From positions 358,918,752-358,982,751 of the forward strand of contig CM046879.1 in NCBI GenBank assembly GCA_025667525.1: a DNA stretch of 64,000 bases, read 5' to 3'. Each line of letters begins with the position of its first letter. Within the stretch, counting starts at the first letter, position 1. The notes beneath the pieces are model-generated. The model worked only from the letters and a program-made list of their open reading frames with translations. It had not been told where the DNA came from and searched no databases. The stretch is from Glebionis coronaria. Taxonomy: Eukaryota > Streptophyta > Magnoliopsida > Asterales > Asteraceae. Position numbers and translations under genes: made by a program. Shown piece by piece: positions 1 to 10,046 of this stretch.

Positions 1-673
1 CGATTTAAACAAAGTGCACAATGTCCTAAGTGTAGGGAAGTTTACTTCCACATGCTTAAACATTGAGGGCAATGTTTATATTAAGTGTAGGGGAGACTTC
101 TATCGAAGTTAAGTGGACTTTTCTATGAATTTGTCCTCATTTTAATAGAAAAATTAATATTTTGACGATTTTCAAATTTTTTGATCTATTTTGGCCTAGT
201 AGTATTTTTCATTTATTTCTTTCCTTTTTTCATCACCATCATATGTATATATTCCATTTCATGAATAAAGTCAAAAGAAGGAAAAAAATAATAAATAAAT
301 AAAATGGCTTTAACAAGTTTCGACGTCTTTGATATATTAGGCCCGTCGTGAATATTTTGACTCAGCCCGAAGTTACTTATTAAAAGTTTATTCTAGCTAG
401 TATCCTTAACCATCTGTACCTTAAATGGTTTATTAGGCTAAGCATCCACGAGTCTCATTCCTTGAGATTTTAAATTGTAGAGAACGAGAAATAATAGAGT
501 CAATTATAAGTTTTTTATTCTTTCATGAACTTATGTGAGTTAATTATAAGCTTTTTCTCCCAACACTTGTCAATAAATAGATGCATTAAATAAGGTCTTA
601 CGATTTGAAAAATTACTTAGCCTCTAGCCCAAAATCGTTTAAAAGTTTCTCGGGATTAATTAGAGTTCATAGC
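1..673 (+). mobile_element. E0: 3' internal part of an old Athila-like element, left fragment
   Basis: This stretch aligns by eye with the 3' untranslated internal region of E1 (about 4857-5672), with a gap of roughly 230 bp near 410-430. It holds two polypurine-like tracts (27-38 and 82-96, both TAAGTGTAGGG type) around a perfect 8 bp hairpin (58-77). No coding capacity is visible. The sequence breaks at 673 exactly where E1 begins and resumes at 8685, so this is the host of the E1 insertion. The 5' part of E0 lies outside the window. Confidence 0.75.
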
Positions 674-1118
674 TGATAGGTGTGAAACACCCATCCTTTT
701 ACCACTTAATTATAATAATAACCAAGCCTAAACGTGTATTTAATGTCTCAAAAGTCGGAATTATGCGTGGTTTGTGTTTTTGTTGTATTTTAGGACCAAA
801 ATGTGAAAAGGGAACAAACATGAGCTTTCACGGGATTTTATCAAAGAGAAAGACAAAAGACGAAGTCAAAAGATCAAGAGTGCAAAAAGAACGGAAGTCA
901 AAGGCCTATTCTGAAGATTTATCGAAGAAAAAGACCAAAGGCGGAAGTTTAACGAAGTCGAAGAACCAAATCTAATTAATGAAGAAATTAGAATACGAGT
1001 TCATTTTATCTATCGACAAATCCCGAGACAAAGTCGAGAATGACGAGTTTATTGTCAAAGACGAAAGACGAGAAGACAAAATGAAGAAAGAAAGAAAGAA
1101 GCACAACAACTCTCCCTT

Positions 1119-1173
1119 CCTATAAATATCCTCCTAATGTGTCATTAGGAGGTGTTAGCTAATTGACAATTAG
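1119..1173 (+). promoter_or_regulatory. E1 5' LTR TATA box followed by two tandem hairpins
   Basis: TATAAAT lies at 1121-1127. A perfect stem of 10 bp (CCTCCTAATG / CATTAGGAGG, 3 nt loop TGT) occupies 1130-1152, followed by CTAATTG-A-CAATTAG at 1159-1173. The same layout recurs in the 3' LTR (TATA 7097, hairpin 7107-7127), where the outermost stem pair is lost. Transcription would start around the hairpins, so they could lie at the 5' end of the R region. The promoter function is inferred from position in an LTR. Confidence 0.6.
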
Positions 1174-1575
1174 TTCTCCACTTTATTTTGTGCACTTTTC
1201 ATATTGTCATTTACATACTTGTCTTTATTTTCAAGTTATTTCATGTAAGTCTTTTAATTTTGTTTTGAATCTTAATCTTTTATTTCAAGCTTTTTAATCA
1301 TCTCATTCTACTTTTCTTATTTGTTTGATCTTAATCTTTTCCATCATCTTTGTTCGTATTGATTTCGTGTTCTTTATTTATCCATTCGTCATCTTTTTAC
1401 ATAAAGTTCATAGCTTTTCGCGTTTCTTGGTTCGTGTTTAAAGTTTTTATAAGTTTTATCATTCATCTAGAAGTTGTGACTAGCTTATTGGTATTTTTGT
1501 TGGCTTATTATCATTAAAAAGTTGTGATAAAAGTGCTTAAATTCATCCTTTTCCGAGATCCCCTTTTTTATGAAA

Positions 1576-2290
1576 ATCTGATTCAATTTTGCAATATTGC
1601 GAAATTGTGTCATTTTGCAATATTGCGAAATTGTGTCATTTTGTGTATTACGAAATTGAATCATTTTGTGTATTGCGAAGTTGAATATTTTTTGTGTATT
1701 GTGAAATTGTGTCATTTTGTGTATTGAGAAATTGAATCATTTTGCAATATTGCAAAATTGAATCATTTTGCAATATTGCAAAATTGTGTCATTTTGCAAT
1801 ATTGCGAAATTGAATCATTTTGTGTATTGCGAAATTGAATCTTTTTTGTGTATTGCGAAATTGAATCTTTTTTGTGTATTGCGATATTGAATCTTTTTGT
1901 GTATTGCGAAATTGTGTCATTTTGTGTATTGCGAAATTGAATCATTTTGCAGCGAAATTGTGTCATTTTGTGTATTGCGAAATTGAATCATTTTGTGTAT
2001 TGCGAAATTTAATCTTTTTTGTGTATTGCGAAATTGAATCTTTTTTGTGTATTGCGAAATTGAATCTTTTTGTGTATTGCCAAATTGTGTCATTTTGTGT
2101 ATTGCGAAATTGTTTCCTTTTGCAATATTGCGAAATTGTGTCATTTTGTGTATTGAGAAATTGAATCATTTTGCAATATTGCGAAATTGTGTCATTTTGT
2201 GTATTGCGATATTATGTCATTTTGTGTATTGCGAAATTGAATCATTTTGGCATTGCGAAATGATTTCAATTTTTATGTATTGCGGAATTA
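1576..2290 (+). repeat. Minisatellite with ATTGCGAAATTG core in E1 5' LTR
   Basis: Roughly 28 tandem units of 25-26 bp. The constant core is ATTGCGAAATTG, followed by AATCATTTTGTGT, AATCTTTTTTGTGT, TGTCATTTTGTGT or ...TTTTGCAAT variants. The unit contains few stops, so it yields several overlapping spurious ORFs on both strands. Confidence 0.93.
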
Positions 2291-2739
2291 TTACTTCTTT
2301 TCTCCAAATTAATTTTTGAATTTATTTTCCCGCCATTTTAACTTAGATTTATTTTAACTTGTCTTTCTTAGTTTATTTTTAAAGTGTTTTATTTTAACGT
2401 TTACTTTTTCATAAATTTTTAAGTTTTTAAAATTGCTTTTAATTAGTTTATTTTACTTGCTATTTTATTTAAATCTTTACTTTGAGTTTTAATATTTTGT
2501 CATTTACATTAAAGTTTCCATTTTTATTTTAAGTTCTTTTATATTTTGTCATTTATTTTTAAAGTCATTTATTTTTAGTTTAATCTTTTCAAGTCTTTAT
2601 TTTTATATTTAATTAGTTATACACAACGACAAAACTTTTCTTTTATTCACCAAACACGACTGAGTCGCACACTTGAATTCGAGATCAATTAGATTCCAGA
2701 ACAACGAACTTTTAACCTAGCAAAATCTTTGTATTAAAA

Positions 2740-2754
2740 TGGCGTCGCTGCCGG
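2740..2754 (+). other. E1 primer binding site (degenerate, tRNA-Asp type)
   Basis: TGGCGTCGCTGCCGG starts 4 nt after LTR1. It differs by one base over this stretch from the site in E3 (TGGCGCCGCTGCCGG). The tRNA-Asp assignment rests on the known complement of the plant tRNA-Asp 3' end. Confidence 0.7.
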
Positions 2755-3015
2755 CTCTTTTCGTGAAGATTAACGGTTTTTGTGAGAGACGCGTTGGATC
2801 TTGGGATCCGTTCACCTTTGAACGTTACTTTTCTTGCTCAAAAAATTTCAAAAATCCATAAAAATTTTCAAAATTAAAAAAAAAAAGAACTCCAAAAACA
2901 TTTAAAAACTCATAAAAAGCATTTCTTTTTCAAAAGTTTTGCATCAAAAAATATTCCTCTCAATCCTCTATTGTGTTTAATTCTTTTTCTCAACCCCTCT
3001 TATTTTTAATTCTTC

Positions 3016-3297
3016 ATGGATTCGTATGTCTATTGCGTAGGGTGTGGGAGACCATTGTATGGTTTTCAAACATGTCAATGGTGTACATGTGAGCTGTGCA
3101 GAAATGATATCGACAATACACAATTTGAATTTTGTCCATCGTGCAATTCGATTAACTCATCCTTTACCTCTAATGACACTATCTCACCCTCTCTTATATA
3201 TGACGATCCATATCAGCAAATACACCGGGTTTTTCTCAATACCCGTGTTGCAACAATTGTGGGGGCCCTCACCATACCTTTTCTTGTCAACCGATGA
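3016..3297 (+). CDS. E1 accessory ORF a: small Cys-rich (zinc-ribbon-like) protein
   Basis: A 93-residue reading frame with four CxxC-type pairs in its first half (CVGC, CQWC overlapping CELC, CPSC), spaced like a double zinc ribbon. No catalytic domain is visible. Its stop overlaps the start of the next ORF by ATGA, so the two may once have been one frame, separated now by a frameshift or read by coupling. Leading Cys-rich modules of this kind occur, as I recall, at the front of long accessory polyproteins in Asteraceae LTR elements. Function unknown; zinc or nucleic-acid binding is a guess from the Cys pattern. Confidence 0.5.
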   Translation: MDSYVYCVGCGRPLYGFQTCQWCTCELCRNDIDNTQFEFCPSCNSINSSFTSNDTISPSLIYDDPYQQIHRVFLNTRVATIVGALTIPFLVNR

Positions 3298-4547
3298 ATT
3301 ATTATGAGCCAAATCTGTGTTCTCATTCTTCTCAACCGATGAATTATTATGAGCCAAATCAATGTTCTAATTCTTCTAAGCCGATGAATTATTATGAGCC
3401 ACATCCGTTCTATAATTCCGGTTTTCAAAATTTTGAGCCCCCACAATACTCCCTTTATCATCAGCCCTCTTCTGCAATTCCTGATGAGTCACTAGCCACT
3501 CTTTTGAATCAAGTTCTTAACATTAATGAATGTTTCACTAAATATCTCAAAAAACGTCAAGAGAGAATTCAACAAGAGCAAATATCAAATATCGAGGCTT
3601 ATACTCCTCCTCCTGTGCATCCATACTATTATGAGGATGAGGACGATGAGAATACTATTTCTTGGAATGATCTTGTTGTTCAACATCCTAGTGCAATTGT
3701 CATTCCTTCTCTCGATCTCCCAAATGCGTCTAAGGATTGTGATACATCGAGTGAGCTTAGTGAATTTCGTCTCGACAACTTATTTGATGAGGTTTGTGAT
3801 GTACCGACTTTTGCGGAGCTTAAGAACGAGGTCGCTCTTAATGATGACTTTTCTCCATGCTATGAAAATTTCACCTTCGAAATTTCTCAATCTCCCCCGG
3901 GAGATGACGGCGATGTTGATTTATTCTCTCCGACTTACGAGAAGTTCACCACTGAACTTGGTCTTGTAGATGAGGTGGAAGACATTATTCTTCGCGACAA
4001 ATTACTGAAAGTTCATCTTCTTATTGCTAAAATTGAAGCGTTGAATTCTGCTGCTAATACCGAGTCTTTACCCCCGTCTCTTACTCCAGTTGAGAATAAT
4101 GACATATTTATGGAAGAAATCGACATTCACTCAATACCTCCGGGTATTGATGATGATGACACGGAGGAGGATATTCTTTTTGATACTTTAATGCCTGAAG
4201 ATATTGTCCCAAGTCCCCCTCCCGGGCACCTCTTATCCCATACTTTGGAGACCATTATTGAGGATGAGTTCTTTGACCCGGGAGGTGACATTGACCATTC
4301 TATGATTGACACCTTTACGGCTTTGCCGCTCAGTGATAATCATATGTATTTTGGGGATGACATTTTGATTCCTTTACCCACCCCACTTCCCGTGTATCAA
4401 GTCTTCACTTATTTTTCTTTTATTGAGAGGACTTTTCTGCCGTTCAAGACTTATCCTCCGGCCTCTCCTGTTTTATTTTCCTCTTGGAACGAGGACAAGG
4501 TCTTTGATCCCGGTATTAAATTCGAGGCTTCCCCATGGACCATTTAA
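3294..4547 (+). CDS. E1 accessory ORF b: acidic protein with FDPG motifs, no gag or pol domain
   Basis: 417 residues. The first 40 residues contain three tandem copies of an MNYYEP unit (45 bp DNA repeat). The middle is strongly acidic (DDD, EDEDDE runs). Near the C-terminus lie two FDPG motifs (EFFDPGG around residue 325, KVFDPGI around residue 405). The C-terminal layout (ARTF/ERTF..LP..F.S..F, then FDPGI) matches the end of the E3 gag-pro ORF (52502-55954), although E1 lacks the gag and protease parts. No transposition enzyme is recognisable. It may be a gutted polyprotein that kept its C-terminal module, or a separate accessory factor. Confidence 0.55.
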   Translation: MNYYEPNLCSHSSQPMNYYEPNQCSNSSKPMNYYEPHPFYNSGFQNFEPPQYSLYHQPSSAIPDESLATLLNQVLNINECFTKYLKKRQERIQQEQISNIEAYTPPPVHPYYYEDEDDENTISWNDLVVQHPSAIVIPSLDLPNASKDCDTSSELSEFRLDNLFDEVCDVPTFAELKNEVALNDDFSPCYENFTFEISQSPPGDDGDVDLFSPTYEKFTTELGLVDEVEDIILRDKLLKVHLLIAKIEALNSAANTESLPPSLTPVENNDIFMEEIDIHSIPPGIDDDDTEEDILFDTLMPEDIVPSPPPGHLLSHTLETIIEDEFFDPGGDIDHSMIDTFTALPLSDNHMYFGDDILIPLPTPLPVYQVFTYFSFIERTFLPFKTYPPASPVLFSSWNEDKVFDPGIKFEASPWTI

Positions 4548-6648
4548 TTCAGGGATGAGTCAGGCTCGTGACTTGGTGAACAAAAACAAGCGCTTCTCGG
4601 GAGGCAACCCGTTAATCTATCCTTTTTATCTATTTTTCATCCTAAGTGTAGGGGGGAGCCCCCGGGTCGGAGTTTGTTGTTTTCTTTCTTATTATGTGCA
4701 GGGATTAGAGGTATCAAAAAAATCCATTCTTGATGAATTTTGACGATCCGTGATTCCGTGTACCCGTCTTCCTGGTTCTATCCTAAACTCTTTTGATTCA
4801 CTATTTTATATGTTTCAATATGAAAATAGAAATCACTTTAGTTGTCTCTTCCTTAGCAAGATTTAAACAACGTGCACAATGTCCTAAGTGTAGGGGAGGT
4901 TACTTCCACATGCTTAAACATTAAGGAAAATGTTTATATTAAGTGTAGGGGGACTTCCATCGAAGTTAAGTGGGCTTTTCCATGAATTTATCCTCATTTT
5001 AACCGGAAAATTAATTTTTCGACATTTTTCAAAATTTTTGATCTATTTTTGCCTATTAGTATTTTCCTTTATTATGTTAATTTTCTTTCACTGGAATAAA
5101 TTTTAAATAGTTTTGATAAGTTTAGATATCTGTGATATATTAGGCTCGTCATGAATCTTTTGACTCAACCCGAGTCTACTTATCCAAGTTTACTCTAGGT
5201 AGTATCCTTAACGTGTTTAAGTCAAGTTTTCCTAGGCTTTTATATAGGGAACTTTAAAACGCGAAAGTCTTAAATCTTACGGGTTAAGAACAAGAACTTT
5301 TCGCAAGTTCCTATAATTGATCCTAGGGAGTCGTTTATCAAGAGAACTTTAAAATGTGAATTCTAAACTTGAAAAAGTCTAAGAAGTTGCAAGATCCTAT
5401 AGATGACTTGAAAACCCAAAACTTTGATTTAATTGGCTAAGCATCCATGAGTCTCATTCCTTGAGATTTTAAATTGTGGAGAACGAGAGATGATAGAGTC
5501 AATTATAAGTTTGGTATTCTTTCATGAATTTATGTGAGTTAATTATGAGCTTTTTCTCCCATCGCTTGTTAATAAATATAATTGCAATTAGTAAGGTCGT
5601 ACGATTTGAAAAGTTACTTAGCTTCTAGCACAAGATCGTTTAAAAGTTGCTCGGTATTAATTAGAGTTCATAGCCAAGGCATAACTTATTGAAGCGGGAT
5701 GCGAAGAATTGAGAGTCCGAAAAGGCCCTAACAAGGCATGAGGGCTACATTTTGTTGCTAAAGATCCAAAGTGATGTGAAGAATTATTTATCAAAAATCA
5801 ATATCAAGGATCAAGACACACAACGAAAAGCAAATACTCCCCTAAAGATCATGGAGAAGTCTATCCGAAAAGACCCTAGCAACGTATGAGGATAAATAGA
5901 TCCAAGTCCTAAAAGGTGGCGTATCGTTGTATATCAAAATCCCAAATAAAGATTGGAGAAAAATGAAGAAGTCGTGGTCTAAGTATGAAGAATCTCTCAA
6001 AAACATCTAGTGAAGAAATTCCTATTGTGAAGAGAAGACCATTATTTCAAGATCATCTCTCAAGATTCGAAGTCACTGCCAAGTATGAAGTCACTGCCAA
6101 ATATCGATCTGAGAAAGGTCTCAAATCGTGAAGCGAGTTATGCCAAGATATGAACTTTACGAGGTCCCGAGAAGTAGTTTTAAAAGATTTTGTCCTTTAA
6201 CTAACTATGGATTAAATCGTCCTACTTTATTTTCGGCCTAAATAAACTATCAAAATAAGTCAACAATGCATCCTCGTGATCATTTAAGACAAAAATAAAA
6301 TATAAGAGATACACCTAGGAATAAGGGAGTCTAAGTGAATAATTGAGCCATATGAGTTTGTGTTATCTTGTTAACTCATAATAACAATGATCTCGTTTTT
6401 AAGCTTGGTATAGGGAACGTAAAACTTGAGGGTGATGAACATTCATGACAACCAAAGCCCTAATGTAAGTCTTCGATCTCTTTACTTGTTCTCCTTTAAA
6501 TATTTGGTAATTTTCTATCTTTTTAAGTTTCCTCAATATCTTGTGTTAAATAAAGGCCAAGGTGGGTTAATTATGATGGAAAATGTAAACCTTGTTTTGT
6601 AATTAATGCATTGCATGACGGCAATGCAATGGTCAAGTGTAGGGGATT
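4548..6648 (+). other. E1 3' untranslated internal region
   Basis: Non-coding. Holds a 4 bp-stem hairpin with six-base loop (4598-4611), an internal polypurine-like tract folding on itself (4643-4663: five G, GAG loop, five C), a tract-hairpin-tract module (4885-4952) and the terminal polypurine tract (about 6633-6648). Blocks around 5220-5440, 5590-5750 and 5815-6200 are clearly shared with E3 (56690-57760), although the LTRs of the two families are unrelated. Examples of shared words: GAACTTTTCGCAAGTTC, AAAAGGCCCTAACAAGG. Confidence 0.8.
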
Positions 6649-8684
6649 TGATAGGTGTGAAAACACCCATCCTTTTACCACTTAATTATAATAATAACCA
6701 AGCCTAAACGTGTATTTAATGTCGTAAAAGTAGGAATTATGCGTGGTTTGGTTTTTGTTGTAATTTAGGACCAAAATGTGAAAAGGGAAGAAAACATGGG
6801 CTTTCACGGGCTTTTATCGAAGAAAAAGACAAAAGACGAAGTCAAAAGATCAAGAGTGCAAAAAGAACGGAAGTCAAAGGCCTATTCTGAAGATTTATCG
6901 AAGAAAAAGAACAAAGACGAAAGTTTAATGAAGTCGAAGAACTAAATCTAATTAATGAAGAAAATAGAAGACGAGTTCATTTTATCTATGGACAAATCCC
7001 GAGACAAAGTCAAGAATGACGAGTTTATTGTCAAAGACGAAAGACGAGAAGACAAAAGGAAGAAAGAAAGAAAGAAGCACAACAACTCTCCCTTCCTATA
7101 AATACGCTCCTAATGTGTCATTAGGAGGTGTTAGCTAATTGACAATTAGTTCTCCACTTTATTTTGTGCACTTTTCATATTTTCATTTACATACTTGTCT
7201 TTATTTTCAAGTTATTTCATGTAAGTCTTTTAATCTTCTTTTGAATCTTAATATTTTATTTCAAGCTTTTTAATCATCTCATTCTACTTTTCTTATTTGC
7301 TTGATCTTAATCTTTTCCATCATCTTTGTTCGTGTTGATTTCGTGTTCTTTATTCATCCATTTCGTCATCTTTTTACATAAAGTTCATAGCTTTTCGCGT
7401 TTCTTGGTTCGTGTTTAAAGTTTTTATAATTTTTATCATTCATCTAGAAGTTGTGGTTAGCTTATTGGTATTTTTGTTGGCTTATTATCATCAAAAAGTT
7501 GTGATAAAAGTGCTTAAATTCGTCCTTTTCCGAAATCCCCTTTTTTAGGAAAATCTGATTCAATTTTGTAATATTGCGAAATTGTGTCATTTTGCAATAT
7601 TGCGAAATTGTGTCATTTTGTGTATTGCGAAATTGAATCATTTTGTGTATTGCGAAGTTGAATCTTTTTTGTGTATTGCGAAATTGTGTCATTTTGTGTA
7701 TTGCGAAATTGAATCATTTTGCAATATTGTGAAATTGTGTAATTTTGTGTATTGTGAAATTGAATCATTTTTTGTATTGCGAAATTGAATCGTTTTTGTG
7801 TATTGCGAAATTGAATCTTTTTTGTGTACTGCGAAATGAAATCTTTTTGTGTATTGCGAAATTGTGTCATTTTGTGTATTGCGAAATTGAATCATTTTGC
7901 AATATTGCGAAATTGTGTCATTTTGTGTATTGCGAAATTGAATCATTTTGTGTATTGCGAAATTGAATCTTTTTTGTGTATTGCGAAATTGAATCTTTTT
8001 TGTGTATTGCGAAATTGAATCTTTTTGTGTATTGCGAAATTTTGTCATTTTGTGTATTGCGAAATTGAATCATTTTGCAATATTACGAAATTGTGTCATT
8101 TTGTGTATTGCGAAATTGAATCATTTTGCAATATTGCGAAATTGTGTCATTTTATGTATTGCGAAATTGAATCATTTTGCAATATTGCGAAATTGTGTCA
8201 TTTTTTGTATTGCGAAATTGAATCATTTTCGCATTGCGGAATTATTTCAATTTTTATGTATTGCGGATTTAATTTTCGAATTTATTTTCCCGCCATTTTT
8301 ACTTAGCTTTATTTTAACTTGTCTTTCTTAGTTTATTTTTAAAGTGTTTTATCTTAACGTTTACTTTTTCATAAATTTTTAAGTTTTTAAAATTGCTTTT
8401 AATTAGTTTATTTTACTTGCTATTTTATTTGAATCTTTACTCTGAGTTTTAATTTTTTGTCATTTACATTAAAGTTTCCATTTTTATTTTAAGTTCTTTT
8501 ATTTTTGTCATTTATTTTTAGTTTAATCTTTTCAAGTCTTTATTTTTATCTTTAATTAGTTATACACAACGACAAAACTTTTCTTTTATTCACCAAAGAC
8601 GACTGAGCCGCACACTTGAAACCGGGATCAATTCGATTAGATGCCGAGAACAACGAACTTTAACCTAGGAAAATCTCTATATTA
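6649..8684 (+). repeat. E1 3' LTR
   Basis: About 2036 bp, same order of parts as the 5' LTR: terminal inverted repeat, TATA box at 7097 with downstream hairpin, minisatellite at 7563-8270, T-rich tail. Substitutions and small indels relative to the 5' LTR are scattered, indicating an insertion clearly older than E3. Confidence 0.88.
7563..8270 (+). repeat. Minisatellite with ATTGCGAAATTG core in E1 3' LTR
   Basis: Same 25-26 bp unit as at 1576-2290, but the order of variant units differs between the two LTRs, so the array has been reshuffled since insertion. Confidence 0.92.
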
Positions 8685-8851
8685 ATAGCCAAGGCATAAC
8701 TTATAGAAGATGGACGCGAAAATTGGCGTATCCAAAAAGGCCCTAACAAGGCATGAGGATATCCGAGTCCAAAAAGGCCCTCACAAGGCATGAGGATTCA
8801 CTTTTTTGCTAGAGATCCTAAGATGATGTGAAGATCATTCATCCAAAATAT
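8685..8851 (+). mobile_element. E0 internal fragment between E1 and the NUPT
   Basis: Resumes E0 right after the ATAGC target duplication (AGCCAAGGCATAACTTAT is shared with 5674 and 57219). It includes a local tandem duplication of the block TCCAAAAAGGCCCT..CAAGGCATGAGGAT. It ends in a T run at the start of plastid DNA, and the E0 sequence resumes at 25266. Confidence 0.75.
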
Positions 8852-9085
8852 CAAAACATCATTTTTTTCTCGAGCCGTACGAGGAGAAAACTTCTTATAC
8901 GGTTCTAGGGGGTTCATTTTCATCTACATCTATCCCGATGAGCCGTCTATCAAATCGTTCCAGTTGATGTTCGATCTCGAAGAGAAGGAAGAGATCTTTA
9001 GAAAGTGGGTTTTTATGATCCGATCAAGAATCAAACTTATTTAAACGTTCCCGCTATTCTCTATTTCCTTGAAAAAGGTGCTCAG
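8852..9085 (+). pseudogene. rps16: rps16 group II intron end plus exon 2, plastid-derived, broken
   Basis: Positions 8860-8905 show a typical plastid group II intron domain V (GAGCCGTACGAGG..TACGGTTCT). Exon 2 starts about 8939 and encodes a small-ribosomal-subunit protein S16 segment with [19 protein letters not shown] recognisable. An in-frame TAG at about 8999 replaces an Arg codon in a CG context, and the last roughly 25 codons are missing at the junction to ycf2 (about 9085). Exon 1 is absent. It cannot function here. Confidence 0.9.
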
Positions 9086-10046
9086 CCACGGAAAGATCCA
9101 TTAGATAATGAACGATTGGTTCTAAGCCATCTCTGGCGATTAATCAACAATTCGAAGTGCTTTTATTACGTCTTCTTGATAAACCAGCGTTTATATAGAG
9201 ATGTAGGAGGATTTGTTTGGGGAGTAAGAAGCCCCTTTGACACCTCTTCATCTGCAAATAATTCTCGATGTGAAAACACAGAGACAAGGGGCTGAGCTTT
9301 GAATAGGAAAAAGAGCGGATCTGCAGGGTCCCAAATGAATTGGCTTATTCTAAAAAGGCCTTGTTCTTTGGAAGATCTATCTCGTGTCTGATATTGCACG
9401 GTTTCACTCTGCAAGAACTCTGAATCATTCTCTTGAAGCTCATCCTCTTCATCATAAATGATCTGCTTGCCCCGAAATGACCTGGACCAATAGGGAAATC
9501 CCAATTCATTAGGCCTTTCGATACAATCAAATAGAAAGCCCCAAGGGCGCCATATTCTAGGAGCCTTAACTATGTGATTGAATAAATCCTCCTTTATCTG
9601 TTGTCGGTCGAGGGCTCCTTCTCCTTCCCCCTCTTCAAACTCCGATTCGTCTTTTTCATATAGAAATCTCTGATCAAGGATAGAATAAGATCCATTTTGC
9701 ATCATATTTAAGGGATCCCTTGGTTCGGATCGAAGAATCAATGTCACTCGATCCTTATCAAACTGACTGCATGTCCGCGAGGATCCCACCATAGCGCCTT
9801 CCACTTCTAATGGGCCACGAACTAGACCAGAATCATTCTCAACGAGTCCATAAGGAGTGATCCCATTTTTTTCATCGGGTCCGGGTAGAGACCAAAGATC
9901 TTGAGTGACTGATCTGGTAGAACCACTCAAAAGATAAAGAAGTATCGTTAATTTCTTCATGCTCGTTCCATGTTCGAAGTACCAATTGTACAAATAATAA
10001 TCCACTTTGTTACATGATTTCTTTTCATATAGATAGATACAGGATC
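9086..10046 (-). pseudogene. ycf2: ycf2 fragment (3'-ward part), plastid-derived
   Basis: On the minus strand a 297-codon frame matches an internal stretch of plastid Ycf2 (words such as [32 protein letters not shown]). The frame is cut by a CAA-to-TAA change at about 9168; homology goes on beyond it to about 9086. The upstream part of the same ycf2 copy lies at 20963-21912, separated by the Tekay-like element. The plastid protein belongs to an essential inner-envelope import motor complex; this copy is dead. Confidence 0.92.

Larger units (their letters stand above)
674..2736 (+). repeat. E1 5' LTR
   Basis: About 2063 bp, matching 6649-8684 throughout. It starts TGATAGGTGTG with a small inverted repeat (GGTGT..ACACC). 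It contains a TATA box near 1121, two hairpins just downstream, and a 25-26 bp minisatellite from about 1576 to 2290. The rest is T-rich. The 97-codon ORF at 682-975 is not considered a gene because frame and stops differ in the other LTR. Confidence 0.88.
674..8684 (+). mobile_element. E1: non-autonomous Athila-like LTR retrotransposon, complete
   Basis: Two related LTRs (674-2736 and 6649-8684) flank a 3.9 kb interior. The 5 bp ATAGC precedes the element (669-673) and follows it (8685-8689), a target site duplication. A degenerate tRNA-Asp-type primer site follows LTR1, and a purine tract (AAGTGTAGGGGAT) abuts LTR2. The interior encodes only a Cys-rich ORF and an acidic ORF; no gag core, protease, RT or integrase is seen. 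It therefore depends on enzymes supplied by another element. Its insertion point lies inside a member of its own family (E0). LTRs begin TG and appear to end TA rather than CA, placed by the target duplication. Confidence 0.88.

Noticed and set aside
682..975. 97-codon ORF at the E1 LTR start
   Set aside because: Frame not kept in the second LTR; Lys-rich content comes from purine-rich LTR sequence.
1485..2319. Many 60-96 codon ORFs on both strands in the LTR minisatellites (also 7462-8331)
   Set aside because: Translations of the ATTGCGAAATTG repeat; not conserved between the two LTRs.
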